Of a stretch of DNA of 60,000 nt, positions 24,101-34,126 are shown piece by piece (within the stretch, counting starts at the first letter, position 1; each line of letters begins with the position of its first letter). The DNA lies in assembly GCA_014529385.2 (NCBI GenBank), contig CM043957.1, positions 82,679,881 through 82,739,880 of the forward strand. The letters run 5' to 3'. This DNA comes from Adiantum capillus-veneris. Its lineage: Eukaryota; Streptophyta; Polypodiopsida; Polypodiales; Pteridaceae. The notes beneath the pieces were generated by a model that was not told the origin of the DNA, made no database searches, and saw only the letters and a program-made list of their open reading frames with translations. The position numbers and the translations under genes were made by a program.

Positions 24101-24477
24101 GAAATGTTCTGGTGCAGGATGCAAGTCTGTGGATTCTGGTTGTGCTTTGGTCTGTGCTTCTATTTCTGCTTTCTTGTGTTGTCGAGCTAACTCTTGGTTT
24201 TGACGCCTCCTTGCAGTGCGGCTCAACTTTGGCTTGTCTATGATCTCTAATTGGGCTATGTCATGGGGTCGCGGTCTACACCACATAACATTTTGGAGAT
24301 ATTCACCCCAATCGTCTACCAATTTTCGATGAGCATCACTTGCTCCTATATAACTGAGCCATTCTGCTGAGGATCTCTTCTTTTTTATCCTAGCACGTAC
24401 ATTGGCTCGATATCGACGTCTCTTAAAGTTTTTCTTTTTCTTATTTGAGACCTGCTTTTGATTTGCATTTAGATTGG
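21131..24477 (-). CDS. pol: Pol polyprotein: RT, RNase H, integrase
   Basis: The frame is open from about 24477, with no ATG near the start, so it was made by frameshift or fusion with upstream gag-protease. Numbering from 24322: RT about 195-375, with FLDGYSGYNQ (Asp265) and FLDD at 327-330 in place of Y-x-DD; RNase H about 463-585, with HIDAS (Asp472), TERE (Glu512) and YVDH (Asp539), so the catalytic set is complete. The integrase zinc finger is H679/H686...C717/C720, the core is D749 (GLDFVGP), D811 (VSDNGTHF) and E847 (NGQAEST), and a GPYRV motif lies near 970. All key residues are present. Upstream is a basic Lys/Arg-rich linker. It reverse-transcribes and integrates the element. The uninterrupted 1,063 codons suggest recent activity. 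Confidence 0.95.
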
Positions 24478-24584
24478 CTCACTAAAGGAGTCCTCGTTGG
24501 TGTCCTCTTCACTCTCGGAGGAGCTATCATCGGTTGATGTGCTCGGTCCTTCCGAATGTTTTGACTCTGAACTTGCTCCACTCT

Positions 24585-25990
24585 CTAATTCATGAGATTA
24601 GAATCCGTTTCACTCTGGGAGTCCGTGTCTGAGTCGTGTTGGTCAAAGTCTTCTATTGAGCTATCGGTGTCACTGTCAGATTGGTCTACAATTGCCTTGC
24701 CCTTAGAAGATGCATGTATGGCACTTATCATGTTCAGAGGTGCAATTTGTGGTACCTCTTCCCCCTCTGGTGTGACCCAAGTGGTTCCTCTATTTCCCCA
24801 GGTATCTATGGTTGCAGCTAGGTGTACCCAGTCTACGTTGTCTGATTCCGTCATACCCGGTAACACATCCATGTAAGGAGAATCTTGGCCAATGTCTGTA
24901 TCCTTCTTACAAGTGTAACAATATTGTAGTGGGGCCGAGTGAACTGTGGTGTCAGAGCGATGATCAATAATGGTTTTACTCCCTAAGGGGTGTACCTTAC
25001 CAGTCACCAAATCCACTCTAAGGACAGAGTCTTGGAATTGCAAATAGACATGATTTTTAGACCAATCATGAACCATTTGTGCTTCCCTCATGAATGGTCG
25101 TCCTAAAATCATTTCATATGACATAAGGTGTTTAGAGAAATCCATTACAATGAACGTATGTCGTACCTTGTGTCCTAGAACTTTGATCTTAAGATCCTTG
25201 AGCATCCCCATAGGTTTGGCTATGGTACCATTTGCCATCTTTACCACAATGTTAGTAACACTGAGGCGGGGTTTTCCCATGGATTCCCAACAATCTTTTG
25301 TAACGATGCTAACTCCCGCACCACCATCAAGAATTCCCTTTATAGTTAATCCCTTGGTAGTGATGGGTAGGGTCGCATTAGACTCGTCGCCTTCAAAATA
25401 CTGCCCTAATTCGTTAATGGGTACCTCGATCACAGACTCGTGTCCATCTAAGTCAAGTGATTGCACATGATTTTCCTCATCAATCATAATCGAGTCAGGC
25501 CTATTTGGTTGCGCAAACTGCGGTAATCCCGTTCGTAGCTCTCCGTTAAGGAATGCTCGAAGTGCAAGGAATAACTCAGGATCTCCATACAGCTTTGCTA
25601 TGATCGTGGTTCGGACCTCAGAAGACATGAAGTCCACTAGTTTGGCAACATTCATTGGCATTTTGCAGGGTGTAGGTCCTTGACTAGGAACTGGTGAGGA
25701 TGGAATCTCATATTCCTCAATGGGATCAGGTATTCCTTCGTTAAACATCCTTTCCAACAAGAAAGGTGTATGCTCACTTTCTGATGTCCCGTCCTCACTC
25801 CCTTCTTGGATGATACTAGATATGGCTAACGGTCTATGGTTCATGTGGGGTGGATGAACTTGCGTGGGAAACACTGTGTCATGAATTTTGACATGCATGG
25901 GTTCTGGTTCTAGTTTCCTTTGAGTCTCCTCCACTAAACCTCTTAGATGTTTCACCTGCTCAATCTCGTCTACTGGGTTTGGGTACGTCC
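24585..25990 (-). CDS. Protease region of gag-pol (DGGA retropepsin-like)
   Basis: Open frame, about 460 codons, beginning in a frame change near 26000 from the upstream Gag frame. Numbering from 25955: residues 202-213 read GLTIKGILDGGA, then GVSIV, and MILGRPFM lies at 282-289, the flap and I-L-G-R landmarks of retropepsins. The catalytic Asp is kept, but the usual Thr/Ser after it is Gly. The C-terminal 45 residues are Ser/Asp-rich (DSDTDSSIEDFDQHDSDTDS). The acidic stretch continues in another frame over 24590-24485 before pol opens, so at least two frame changes separate it from pol. The fold is clear. Whether DGGA is catalytically competent is not known to me. Confidence 0.8.
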
Positions 25991-26915
25991 CAATCTTCTT
26001 TTTACGATTCTTCCCTTTTTGCCCTGCGGTTTATCTTGGGGGTCTTGGATTGGATTTGGAAACACTTGTGGTGTTTTCAGAGGCTCTTTATGGTTTTCTC
26101 TTATTCGGTTTTCATTTGGTTCCATGTTACGGTTTTCTTTGTCGGTCTTTCCCTTTGTGGTATTGGTTCTAGTCTCCATTGTCTCGATTGAATCTGAATC
26201 ATCCTCGAGGTCATTCATATACACGGGGTCATCTCCTGTTCCTATGTTTGTTTTGGAACTTGGCTTTGAATTTCCCGTATTCTGCGACCTCTTCCTTCGT
26301 GTCTTCTTTTTCTTTGCTTGGATAACTGACGCGGTATCTCTCTCTTCGAGGATATGGCCTGGCCCTTGAAGCATGGACCGTGTAATCGCATAAGCGGGTG
26401 CGACGGGTGGTATTGGCGATGTCACACTAGCAATTTCGACCAAATTTAGGGGTGTGATTTTAGGCGCATTTGGGTTATAGGGGCATTGGGCAATCAAGTG
26501 ATCTATGCCACAACGATTACATGTGAGTATTGGCATTGCAGACGTGCTCCCTTGATTCATTTGCATCTGTGCAGCATTCTTTTGCAGCCTAATAGGGCAC
26601 TCCGCTGCCCGATGTGGTCCACCACACTCGTAGCATTGAAGAGGTGGCCTCCTAGCCTGGGTGTTGATATTTTGACCTCTGGATGCGAGAGCAGCAGCTT
26701 GATAAACCGGCTTGACTTGCCCCCAACAATCTTCCATGTAGTATATAGGACACTCTTCCAATGTATCAAGTCCGTAGGCAATACTAGTGTCTATTTCCTC
26801 CTCACAGCCATCTGCATAAGCATTAGATGGCTCGCAACCCACTTGGTTCATAGGGGCGACTCTTGGATGCGGGGGCTGCGGTCCTAGCACAGGAGGTGGT
26901 AGCGGTGTAGCTTGT
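25970..26915 (-). CDS. gag: Gag C-terminal part with two CCHC zinc knuckles
   Basis: About 306 codons from a non-ATG start, read in a different frame from the upstream Gag ORF. The frames overlap near 26884-26915, and the proline-rich PLPPPVLGPQPPHP spans the switch. Two knuckles of the C-x2-C-x3-H-x4-C type stand at residues 86-98 (CYECGGPHRAAEC) and 124-136 (CNRCGIDHLIAQC). A basic patch (KKKKTRRKRSQ) near 200 is followed by a charged linker. Together with the previous ORF this gives four zinc knuckles in one Gag, which is unusual. The frame change may be a recent indel or a frameshift site. Confidence 0.75.
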
Positions 26916-28407
26916 AAACATTTTGAGATCTAGGGACCATGTGTTGCGGTAGTTGCTCAACAGGTGGAGCAGGCATCAATACAGGAGCTCGAGGTGCATC
27001 CGTCCAGGCTACAGGTGGTCTATTTGCCATCATACGTTTGATCATTAAACAATCCTTAGCTTGGTGACCATACCTACCACATGCGTTGCAAGTTCCATTA
27101 AATTTTACTCTAAACGTAGGGCACTCACTAGTGCTATGTGGACCTAAGCAAATGGAACACCATTGTTGCTCCCTTCTTGGATACATGTGACTATTTTGAG
27201 GGGGTCGATTATCCTTAAGAGACTCTTGGATTGCCTTGGTGAGGTCTGTCAAGAATGTCTCAAATACCTTTGGCTCATTGGCAATGGGCTTTGCAGTCAT
27301 GGGTTCATACTCAATGGCTTGTGAGCTAGTGGATCTCGTGTCAGTAGACACCCTCATGCCTGCTATCATCAAGTTGTCCTCTAATTGGATTGCATTGGCA
27401 GTGACATCTTCCCAGGTTGTGATACCTCTAATCACTAGTCCATTATAGATTCCTTCATTCCTCAACCCTCGAATGAATCGATCAAGCAGTTGGTTATTGT
27501 TGAAGCGCTCATTTACAGGGCAGCGAGAGTTTAAGTGCTTTAGACGACTAATGAAGTCCCTTACTGACTCTCCTTCCTTACGTTCGGCCTTCTGTAGCTG
27601 AGATGCTACACCCCAAAGCACACCTTCTCGTATGTACTCCTTTAGAAACAACCTTCGAAGGGTAGGGTAGATTGTTTTCTCGTCCACCCTTAGGGTTCTA
27701 TACCAATCTCCAGCCTTCCCACTTAATGTCAAGCTTAAGGCATTGCACTTATGTAGTTCTTTGCGTTCCCCTAAGGAATCACATACTTGTTCAAACACTT
27801 CAATGTGCTTTCTAGCATCTTCGTCCCCATTGAATTTTTGCGTGAGTTTGGCAATTTGTACTGCCTTACTTCTAGGCTCTCTATCAGATGCATGACGCAT
27901 ATTTTCCGCGATAGATCGACCTATGGTTTGAGCAAATGCTTCCAAGTCACCTATGTGAGGAGGCAGGGCCGGTGGAGGTACTCTTGGAATCATATGTGGG
28001 AGAGGGACGGGTACCGGTCTTGGCATATGTGTGGATGATGCAGGATATGGAACATAACCGGGCATAGGTCCACTCGGATAAGGGCTAGGGAGTGGCACTC
28101 GAGGAGCATAAACAAGTGGTACAATTGGAGGTGTGGGGGCCATGTGTGCATAAGGGGCTAGAGGCACATACGGTCGAGGCCCCATATTAGGTACTACGAC
28201 ACTAGGTAGTGGCACTGCGCTAACCGTAGATGTCATCGGTACATTCTCTGTCAGGTCTATCCCTGGAGTGAGCACTGTGTTTTCCTTAATAGAGGGTTGA
28301 GCCAAGTTAGGGAAGCTAAAGTTGTCGCTCGGAGGCTCAGATTGCATAGAGACCCCAGGTGAAATGACGTAAGATGGGTCCATGGGACTCATTAGAGGAG
28401 TCTCCAT
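26884..28407 (-). CDS. gag: Gag: capsid-like domain and two zinc knuckles
   Basis: 507 codons starting with an ATG directly after the TAA that closes the upstream ORF in the same frame. Residues 1-160 are proline-rich. About 185-350 is a retrotransposon Gag domain (AVQIAKLTQKFNGDEDARKH, GKAGDWYRTL, VRDFISRLKHLNSRCP, LLDRFIRGLRNEGIY). Two knuckles follow near 425-460: CSICLGPHSTSEC and CNACGRYGHQAKDC. It forms the particle shell and binds the RNA genome. It ends in TAG at 26884, just after a frame change into the next Gag segment. Confidence 0.85.
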   Translation of the reverse strand: METPLMSPMDPSYVISPGVSMQSEPPSDNFSFPNLAQPSIKENTVLTPGIDLTENVPMTSTVSAVPLPSVVVPNMGPRPYVPLAPYAHMAPTPPIVPLVYAPRVPLPSPYPSGPMPGYVPYPASSTHMPRPVPVPLPHMIPRVPPPALPPHIGDLEAFAQTIGRSIAENMRHASDREPRSKAVQIAKLTQKFNGDEDARKHIEVFEQVCDSLGERKELHKCNALSLTLSGKAGDWYRTLRVDEKTIYPTLRRLFLKEYIREGVLWGVASQLQKAERKEGESVRDFISRLKHLNSRCPVNERFNNNQLLDRFIRGLRNEGIYNGLVIRGITTWEDVTANAIQLEDNLMIAGMRVSTDTRSTSSQAIEYEPMTAKPIANEPKVFETFLTDLTKAIQESLKDNRPPQNSHMYPRREQQWCSICLGPHSTSECPTFRVKFNGTCNACGRYGHQAKDCLMIKRMMANRPPVAWTDAPRAPVLMPAPPVEQLPQHMVPRSQNVYKLHRYHLLC

Positions 28408-29040
28408 TTATGATAGAGTAGGCTGTTGAGCCTTGCTCGTATCCAGAAATCTCATGGGGCTAGTTGAGAGTATATTTACCCCTCGGTTTTGCCTTTCTGA
28501 TTGAATAATGCCATGGATAACATTACAGATCATTTTCTGTTGATCTTCGATGCTCGTGGCACTAGAGGTGGATTGTACAATCTCTATCCATCCTACATGG
28601 TAGGCGTGGCCAGAGTGTAGATCCGTCAACACCTCAGTGTGGAGGTCGTATGTCCAATGATCATTAATGAACAATCCTTCTAGAGTCGACGTGTTAACGG
28701 TTTCTTGTGAGGTAGAAGCAATGTTGCTCCCCGTGGTTTTACTTGTCACCAACGGTACTCTAGAGGGAACTTCTGAAGGAGGCAGCTCAACAGGGCCTTC
28801 TTGGTAAGAAGTTGGCAGGATATCCACATGGACACTCTTTGGGGGTGTGGGGTCCACGTGCGATGTGAAAGGAGAGTCCACTTCCCCACCCCCTTCGTGT
28901 GCTTCATTTGCATCAGGTTCCGAGCGAGTAGCTCTACCTAATGTTTCCATGAAACGGCTAAACATACTAGTACTAGGCTGTGGAGCTTCGGGAGGTGCAT
29001 GGCCTTCTCTCTCAGTGTTTTGGGTAGGGTATGCTTCCAT
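28408..29040 (-). CDS. Gag N-terminal ORF, unknown domain
   Basis: 210 codons from an ATG at 29040, ending in TAA at 28408-28410. The next codon in the same frame is the ATG of the 507-codon Gag ORF. Rich in Ser, Thr, Pro and Glu, with one more structured block (FINDHWTYDLHTEVLTDLHS and the following GHAYHVGWIEIVQ). No recognised domain. It is either a separate small ORF read by termination-reinitiation, or the N-terminus of one long Gag that a single point mutation (CAA to TAA would do) has interrupted. Confidence 0.6.
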   Translation of the reverse strand: MEAYPTQNTEREGHAPPEAPQPSTSMFSRFMETLGRATRSEPDANEAHEGGGEVDSPFTSHVDPTPPKSVHVDILPTSYQEGPVELPPSEVPSRVPLVTSKTTGSNIASTSQETVNTSTLEGLFINDHWTYDLHTEVLTDLHSGHAYHVGWIEIVQSTSSATSIEDQQKMICNVIHGIIQSERQNRGVNILSTSPMRFLDTSKAQQPTLS

Positions 29041-30222
29041 GATTTCTGAGTCGGAGGAGGAATCACTAGCGGCTATTGTAGGGTCTTGGGTGGTGCTACC
29101 TTGTGTCCCCGCTCAGGGTCTAGAGCCTATCGTGGATGGGTAATGGGTGTCCGCATGAATAGAGGCACCCTCAATATGCTCGTGTTCCAGCACCCGCCCA
29201 GAGCGTAAGTGCATGTGCTTTTGATACCCTCAGGTGTCAAAAAGCTGCTCTAGGAGGCCTTGTGACTAGTTTTTTGCGTGTTTTTTGTTTATTTTTTTGC
29301 TAGATTTTTTAGAGCGTGTCGTGGAATGGGCCGTGTGATAGCTCGAAACGAGTGTATCGCTAGGAGGGACGCGCTGTGCTTTACAGCCCACCGTTTGATT
29401 CTATTTTGCTCCAGAAAAGCCCGAAACAGTCTTTTCCTAGCTGGGGAACTAGGCTCCAAATAGCAAGTCTAAGGGTGCAAGTGGGAAGAGAAGGGAGGAG
29501 AGTGGAGGACTTGCCCCACATGCTCTCATTCCCTCTTGAGGGGGTAGGGTATATATATAAGAGTGAGTCTAGTATATATCATAAGACTGAGGACTGAGGC
29601 CTGGGCTTGGGCTTGGGCTTGGGGAAATGATCCCGATCAAAATTTTAGTGATCCCCCCAGTCACTCACGCTTAAATATTTTCGATTTTTTCCCGTCCGTT
29701 TTTATAACCTCCCCCTCGCTCACGTTTTTATTTTTCTTTTTTTTTAAATAAATTTATTATTATTATTATTATTATTATTTATTTTTGGATATTATTTGGT
29801 ACGCGTTTTGGTGCGCGTTGACCTCACCTAACTATTTACTGTCCCACCTACCTACTGATCTGCTAATCAGTGGTTCACCTAATTACTAACCTACTTAATT
29901 AACTAACTATGCGCCTAACTGTGCACAAACCAGAAAACATAGAAAATGCAGAAAATTGACACTTGATAGAACTGTGCAGTGCAAACCAGAAAATGCAGAA
30001 ACGTAAGAAATGCTAACTGTGTAAGCTGAAATCTGAGCTTAATAGACCTAGCAAAACAGAGCTTAACAGAACATAGAAAACTTGAATGCAGTCAACAACA
30101 TTGTGTCTTTCTCTACTGTTTTTGCATAACAACAATAATCAAACTTAAGCCGCGCCTTTCCTACATAAAAAATAGCTTCAATACAATTTACAGGTCGCCA
30201 TTCGAGCTTCACGCGCAGCAGC
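29041..30222 (-). other. 5' leader of the Gypsy element
   Basis: About 1.2 kb between PBS and the first ATG. It holds three GGGCTT units near 29600, an ATT trinucleotide microsatellite (29753-29780) and AT-rich sequence. A long leader of this type is usual for large plant Gypsy elements and would hold the packaging signal. No specific structure could be assigned. Confidence 0.6.
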
Positions 30223-30240
30223 TCCCCGGCAACGGCGCCA
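30223..30240 (-). promoter_or_regulatory. Primer-binding site, tRNA-Asp type
   Basis: The minus strand reads TGGCGCCGTTGCCGGGGA, four bases inside the 5' LTR. This is the sequence I know as the Asp-tRNA-type PBS of many Athila/Tat-like plant Gypsy elements. It fixes the element's orientation and the 5' LTR boundary. Confidence 0.9.
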
Positions 30241-30244
30241 AAAA

Positions 30245-30799
30245 TGTCACGTCTAGGGACTTGCTACGCGCCGTGTGCGAGCCACAAAGGCTCCTAGCAC
30301 ACAGTCATACAACAGACAAGCTCACAAGGAAGAATGGTGTGTCACTCACCTTCCTGCGTAGTTGCGAATGAAGGATTCCCGCGCCGCGAAGAAGAGGGAG
30401 ACGCCGCTACGCCGCGCTCAACCGCCTCGCCGCCGTCGTGCCGCCGCAACGCTCGATCACACACACACTCTCACACTCTCTCTCACACGTACACACACAC
30501 ACACACACACACACAAGGAGATGGTGAAGGAGAAGGTGGAGATGGAGCAAGAGCGGCTTCTATTGCACAATGAGAGAATGAGTAAAAATTAGGTTTAGTG
30601 GCTTTTATATGAGCTCACCCCATTCACACTTGGGCGCCCATACTTAGCCAACTAACTCCTTGAATATTTCAGTTACAGTGCGCCTGTCATCGGCGATCAC
30701 CCTTACCCTATTCCTATTGGTCCGACAAGCCCGGTACCTGACTCTAAATAATACAACGTTTATAGATCATAGGGTGTCCGTGTGCCGTGAGGGTTAACA
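30245..30799 (-). repeat. 5' LTR of the 13.5 kb Gypsy element
   Basis: 555 bp, partner of 17283-17839. The TATA-type box (plus-strand 30601-30609) makes it the likely promoter. Its AC tract is 30491-30515, 2 bp shorter than in the 3' LTR. Confidence 0.95.
30601..30609 (-). promoter_or_regulatory. TATA box in the 5' LTR
   Basis: TATAAAAGC on the minus strand, in the direction of transcription of the element, about 190 bp from the LTR 5' end at 30799. It is identical in both LTRs. Confidence 0.65.
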
Positions 30800-30804
30800 G
30801 GACC
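30800..30804. repeat. 5-bp target-site duplication GGACC (right)
   Basis: Matches 17278-17282. Confidence 0.95.
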
Positions 30805-31960
30805 CATTGTATACATTTTGAAAACATGAGGTTGCTCACTGACCCCTAACTGCCCTAGAAACAGAACACTATGCATGTATGGGTATCTACTATTGCTCGT
30901 TAACTTCAATATGGACTCAAGTAACATTGACATATTACCTTATTATTTTTTGGTTGTTTCCAAACTCTGCTGCACATGATGCTTCTTAGAGAGTTGAGTC
31001 ACCATGTCAAGGAACCTAACCATCCTCACCAAAGGGAGTGTTCTTGCAAGAGCTTAGGCAAATGAGCTTATCCATACAATCTCTTCTTTTGTTTCTCTCT
31101 CCAACTATTTGGCTATAGTGAAAGGAGAATCTAAATCCACCCGAGCAAGCAAAACTTGGGATATAGCTTTCTAAATAGCTCTATTTTCTCCCCTAGACAA
31201 TAGCTTCTTGTGATAATGGAGATGAATTACAGGTCTACTTACAATCTCTTTTTCAATTGGAATGCAATAATCAATGACTATTAGACAAGCATTAAGACAT
31301 TTTGACATCTACTGACTATGAACTCACACATGCTTGCCAACTTCTCATCGGAGGTTTGTTCTAAAAAATCATTGAATTCAAGATTCACACATCGCAAATG
31401 GCTAGAGAATCTACTAAGGTGCACCACACATTTGAACAAATCACTGTTGCAAGTCACATACTTTATCCATGAGTGTCCATCAAAACTTTGTTTCATACTA
31501 TTTATACCTAAACTTTCACCTTGTGGTGTGGGAAACTAAAAAGTGGCATACCCGTCATATTGCATTGGGAGCTTAGAGACTTGCACAACCTTTTGAGCTT
31601 GACACAAAGCCACCATAAGGTTTTTTGGAGTGGGAGGTTTGTAATGATTTCAATGATGCGTGCCAATGAATGCCTGCAATCATTAGTCTCCTCTTTGATC
31701 ATTATAGGAGAAACTTTTGAGCCAATAGCATCCGCCAACAACTTAAAGATGACACCTATCTTGTATAACTATGGGACTTTGTGGTCAAGGGTGTAAATCT
31801 TGTCACCACAACATTGTTTTCACCACATTCCAGCTTCACATTTTCTCCAAAAAATGTCAGAGGACACAGAAAGAAATCTCCATCTTGAATATCAAATAAA
31901 GTTTAAATGTGTCAACCTTGATCTCTTGTAACTGATTGTCAAAAAGAAGAACTAGTTTTT
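30805..31960 (-). pseudogene. Decayed multicopy gene, N-terminal part, separated by Gypsy insertion
   Basis: Minus-strand frames form a broken but coherent protein that runs into 17277-16842 once the Gypsy element is disregarded. Pieces in order are: 31741-31508, containing LLADAIGSKVSP in a lysine-rich context; 31496-31281 (SFDGHSWIKYV, CVNLEFNDFLEQTSDEKLAS); then over about 31260-30960 IVIDYCIPIEKEI, LLARVDLDSPFTIA, RTLPLVRMVRFLDMV; and at the junction KMYTMGPSSEVYLVN. Stops and shifts are frequent, so it was dead for some time. Similar text occurs, to my memory, in repetitive genes of ferns and mosses, but I cannot name the family. It could be a transposase-derived gene. Confidence 0.45.
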
Positions 31961-32669
31961 GACCTCATCGAGGCCCATAGATGGTAATGTGTTGGATCAT
32001 GGTTTGGAGAAGATAAAAGTAGATGTATCTTGGAGTATGGTAAGGAAATAAATATGGAGTAGGCTAGAAAGAGGGGGTACAAAAAAGATAATATTTACCT
32101 TGAATTCTTTTAACAAATTCAAATAATGTTCAAATTGAAGTATAGCACGACAATCTTCAATGTCATAAATGCCATTAGTGGTGCCTTATTTTGTCATGAC
32201 AACTAAACATACTCTCAAATTATTGCTCTTGAAAGATCATCTTTGAAAATTGTGTTGCTAGTTTGACCAACAATGCCATGGTGGACACACTCAAACCCCA
32301 TTTGAAAACTTCACATCTACTAACTTAATCCCACTCAATGACGGACACAACTAAAGCTCATGTAACATAGTAAAATTCTCTAATTCTATATCCACTTGAC
32401 TACTTTTTCCACCCTAGTTTGAAATCACTACCTTTTTGGATGAGGTTTTTAAATTAGGGTTTACTAAAGTTCAAATCCAATGTTGCTAATGCTACTGTCT
32501 CTCCCTTCATGATGTCCACTATTGTAACTTGTTGCTATGGTTGTCTTTGATGGCACTCACTCTTATATGCTGCTTCCTCATTGGCACTCGTCCACTCTTG
32601 TCATTTTCCATTGCATTTTTGTTGTCTTGCCAAAGCCTTTGTCATCATTGTTTACCAAAGTCACCATCG
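31961..32669. other. Gap without recognisable genes
   Basis: AT-rich sequence. It may include the 5' part of the decayed gene on the minus strand, but no frame stays coherent. Confidence 0.35.
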
Positions 32670-32697
32670 TGTGGGAAGACTCAAAAGTCTTCCCACA
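32670..32697. repeat. Perfect 12-bp inverted repeat with 4-nt loop
   Basis: TGTGGGAAGACT, loop CAAA, AGTCTTCCCACA. It lies exactly at the left edge of repeat copy C; the right arm (AGTCTTCCCACATCCC) is part of the repeat as judged from copy A. Confidence 0.9.
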
Positions 32698-32755
32698 TCC
32701 CTATCAAGGAGGGGGCGAGCCCTAAAGGTAGGGGAAGAGAGAGAAGAGGTGAGAG

Positions 32756-32836
<81 letters not shown>

Positions 32837-34126
32837 GGCTTCCCTTTACACAAAGGGCATAGTGGACACATGTCAGGTTCCTAGCCCAGTTGCCCCCAAA
32901 ATGCATTCAAATCCTATTGGATGGCCATGGAGGTGGACCAATGAGAATTAGGCTAGAGTAAATTTAGTTTAATTCATTTAAAAACACTTGATAAAAGAAC
33001 CAATAGAAATTAAGCTCTCTAGAAGACTATTGGACAGTCTACAAAGGGGTCCAATGAGCATTTAGCAGCCCAATGGCTTGCCTGATTCCCATTGGCTAAA
33101 AGACTAAGAGGTCCAATGAGAGTTTAATTGAATTATTTAAATACCTACAGCTCTCACAAAAGGGGAAAGGTGGACACATGTCACAAGACTAGCAATTATG
33201 CTTCTAATCTATGATTGGCTAAGCTTTACAGGGGCCAATGGGATGCCAGCATGGGCAATTAGCAAAAGAGGGGTCGACCAAGATGAGAGAGAAGGTTTCT
33301 TTTTACTCTATCTCATTACACACACACACTCACACAAGCTCCTGTGTGAAGTAAAGAAGACTATCCCTTTTCAATATTTAATGGAAAACTCATCATCTAC
33401 TCCAAGTTTTTGACAAGAGAGCATGACACCAACAACTCTTGGCTTTGGGATGCAAATCCAACCAAGAGCCAAGTTGCAATGCATGCTCATCTCCTCTATC
33501 ATGCTAATTACTAAACTATGTGAAGCCATTAAGAGTGATTATTGAGGAGAAATAATTCTTTCTCACAAGAATACTTCTTCTTCCTCTCGATCTACTCTCA
33601 TACCTGGCTAACTCTCACCATCTTTGAAGGTGTGTGAGGTCTTGGGTCTGAGACAAGTATTCTTTCTCACAAGAATACTTCTTCTTCCTCTCGATCTACT
33701 CTCATACCTGGCTAACTCTCACCATCTTTGAAGGTGTGTGAGGTCTTGGGTCTGAGACCATGAGGGAATTGATGTTGTGTTTTTCAAGTGTAAGCTTGGT
33801 TCTTGAAGCTTCCATCTTTGTTGCACCAGCAAGTTATTGAAGGAACACAAAGTATTGTATTGTTAAATGTCTCCCTTGATGAGGGAAACCTATAATACAA
33901 AGCCTTTTGGAGGGGGGACCGGCTCCATGTATATCCAATCCTCAACTATTGTCAATAGCTTAATTTTTCTCTCTTTTTGAAGTATTGTTCATGCCTATCT
34001 AACTAGGTGTTATGCTTTTGTTGCTCTCTCCATCCAAGCACTGTCGCTATGCTCATTAGGAATCTATTCTTAATGAAATGCTCACTATGTCTATGATATT
34101 TTCCACTACACACAAGTTACTAGACC
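32681..34126 (+). repeat. Dispersed CCAAT-array repeat, copy C
   Basis: Collinear with copy A almost to its end. The homologous microsatellite has grown to (AC)39 at 32757-32834. Ten CCAAT/ATTGG boxes lie between 32916 and 33239. GGAGGGGGGACCGGCTCC recurs near 33909. The copy holds a private 104-bp tandem duplication (33555-33762). Non-coding. Confidence 0.75.
33555..33762. repeat. 104-bp tandem duplication inside repeat copy C
   Basis: Units begin ATTCTTTCTCACAAGAATAC at 33555 and 33659 and match to within a few bases of the unit end. Copies A and D carry this segment once, so the duplication is private to copy C. Confidence 0.92.

Larger units (their letters stand above)
17283..30799 (-). 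mobile_element. 13.5 kb Ty3/Gypsy retrotransposon with two protease-like domains
   Basis: Complete LTR element in minus orientation. It has 5' LTR 30245-30799, PBS 30223-30240, gag, protease, RT-RNase H-integrase, a 3' ORF with a second retropepsin-like domain, an accessory ORF, PPT, and 3' LTR 17283-17839. The LTRs differ at seven substitutions plus 2 bp in the AC tract over about 555 bp (about 1.3%), so it is a fairly young insertion. Coding continuity is broken at six places: TAA at 28408-28410, frame changes near 26900, 26000, 24590 and 24480, and TGA at 21131-21133. The integrase style, the Asp-type PBS and the absence of a chromodomain place it with the non-chromovirus Athila/Tat-like Gypsy group. 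No second (archaeal-type) RNase H is seen between RNase H and integrase. Confidence 0.93.

Noticed and set aside
29598-29622. Three GGGCTT units, telomere-like
   Set aside because: The plant telomere unit is TTTAGGG. Three imperfect units are a small local repeat in the Gypsy leader.
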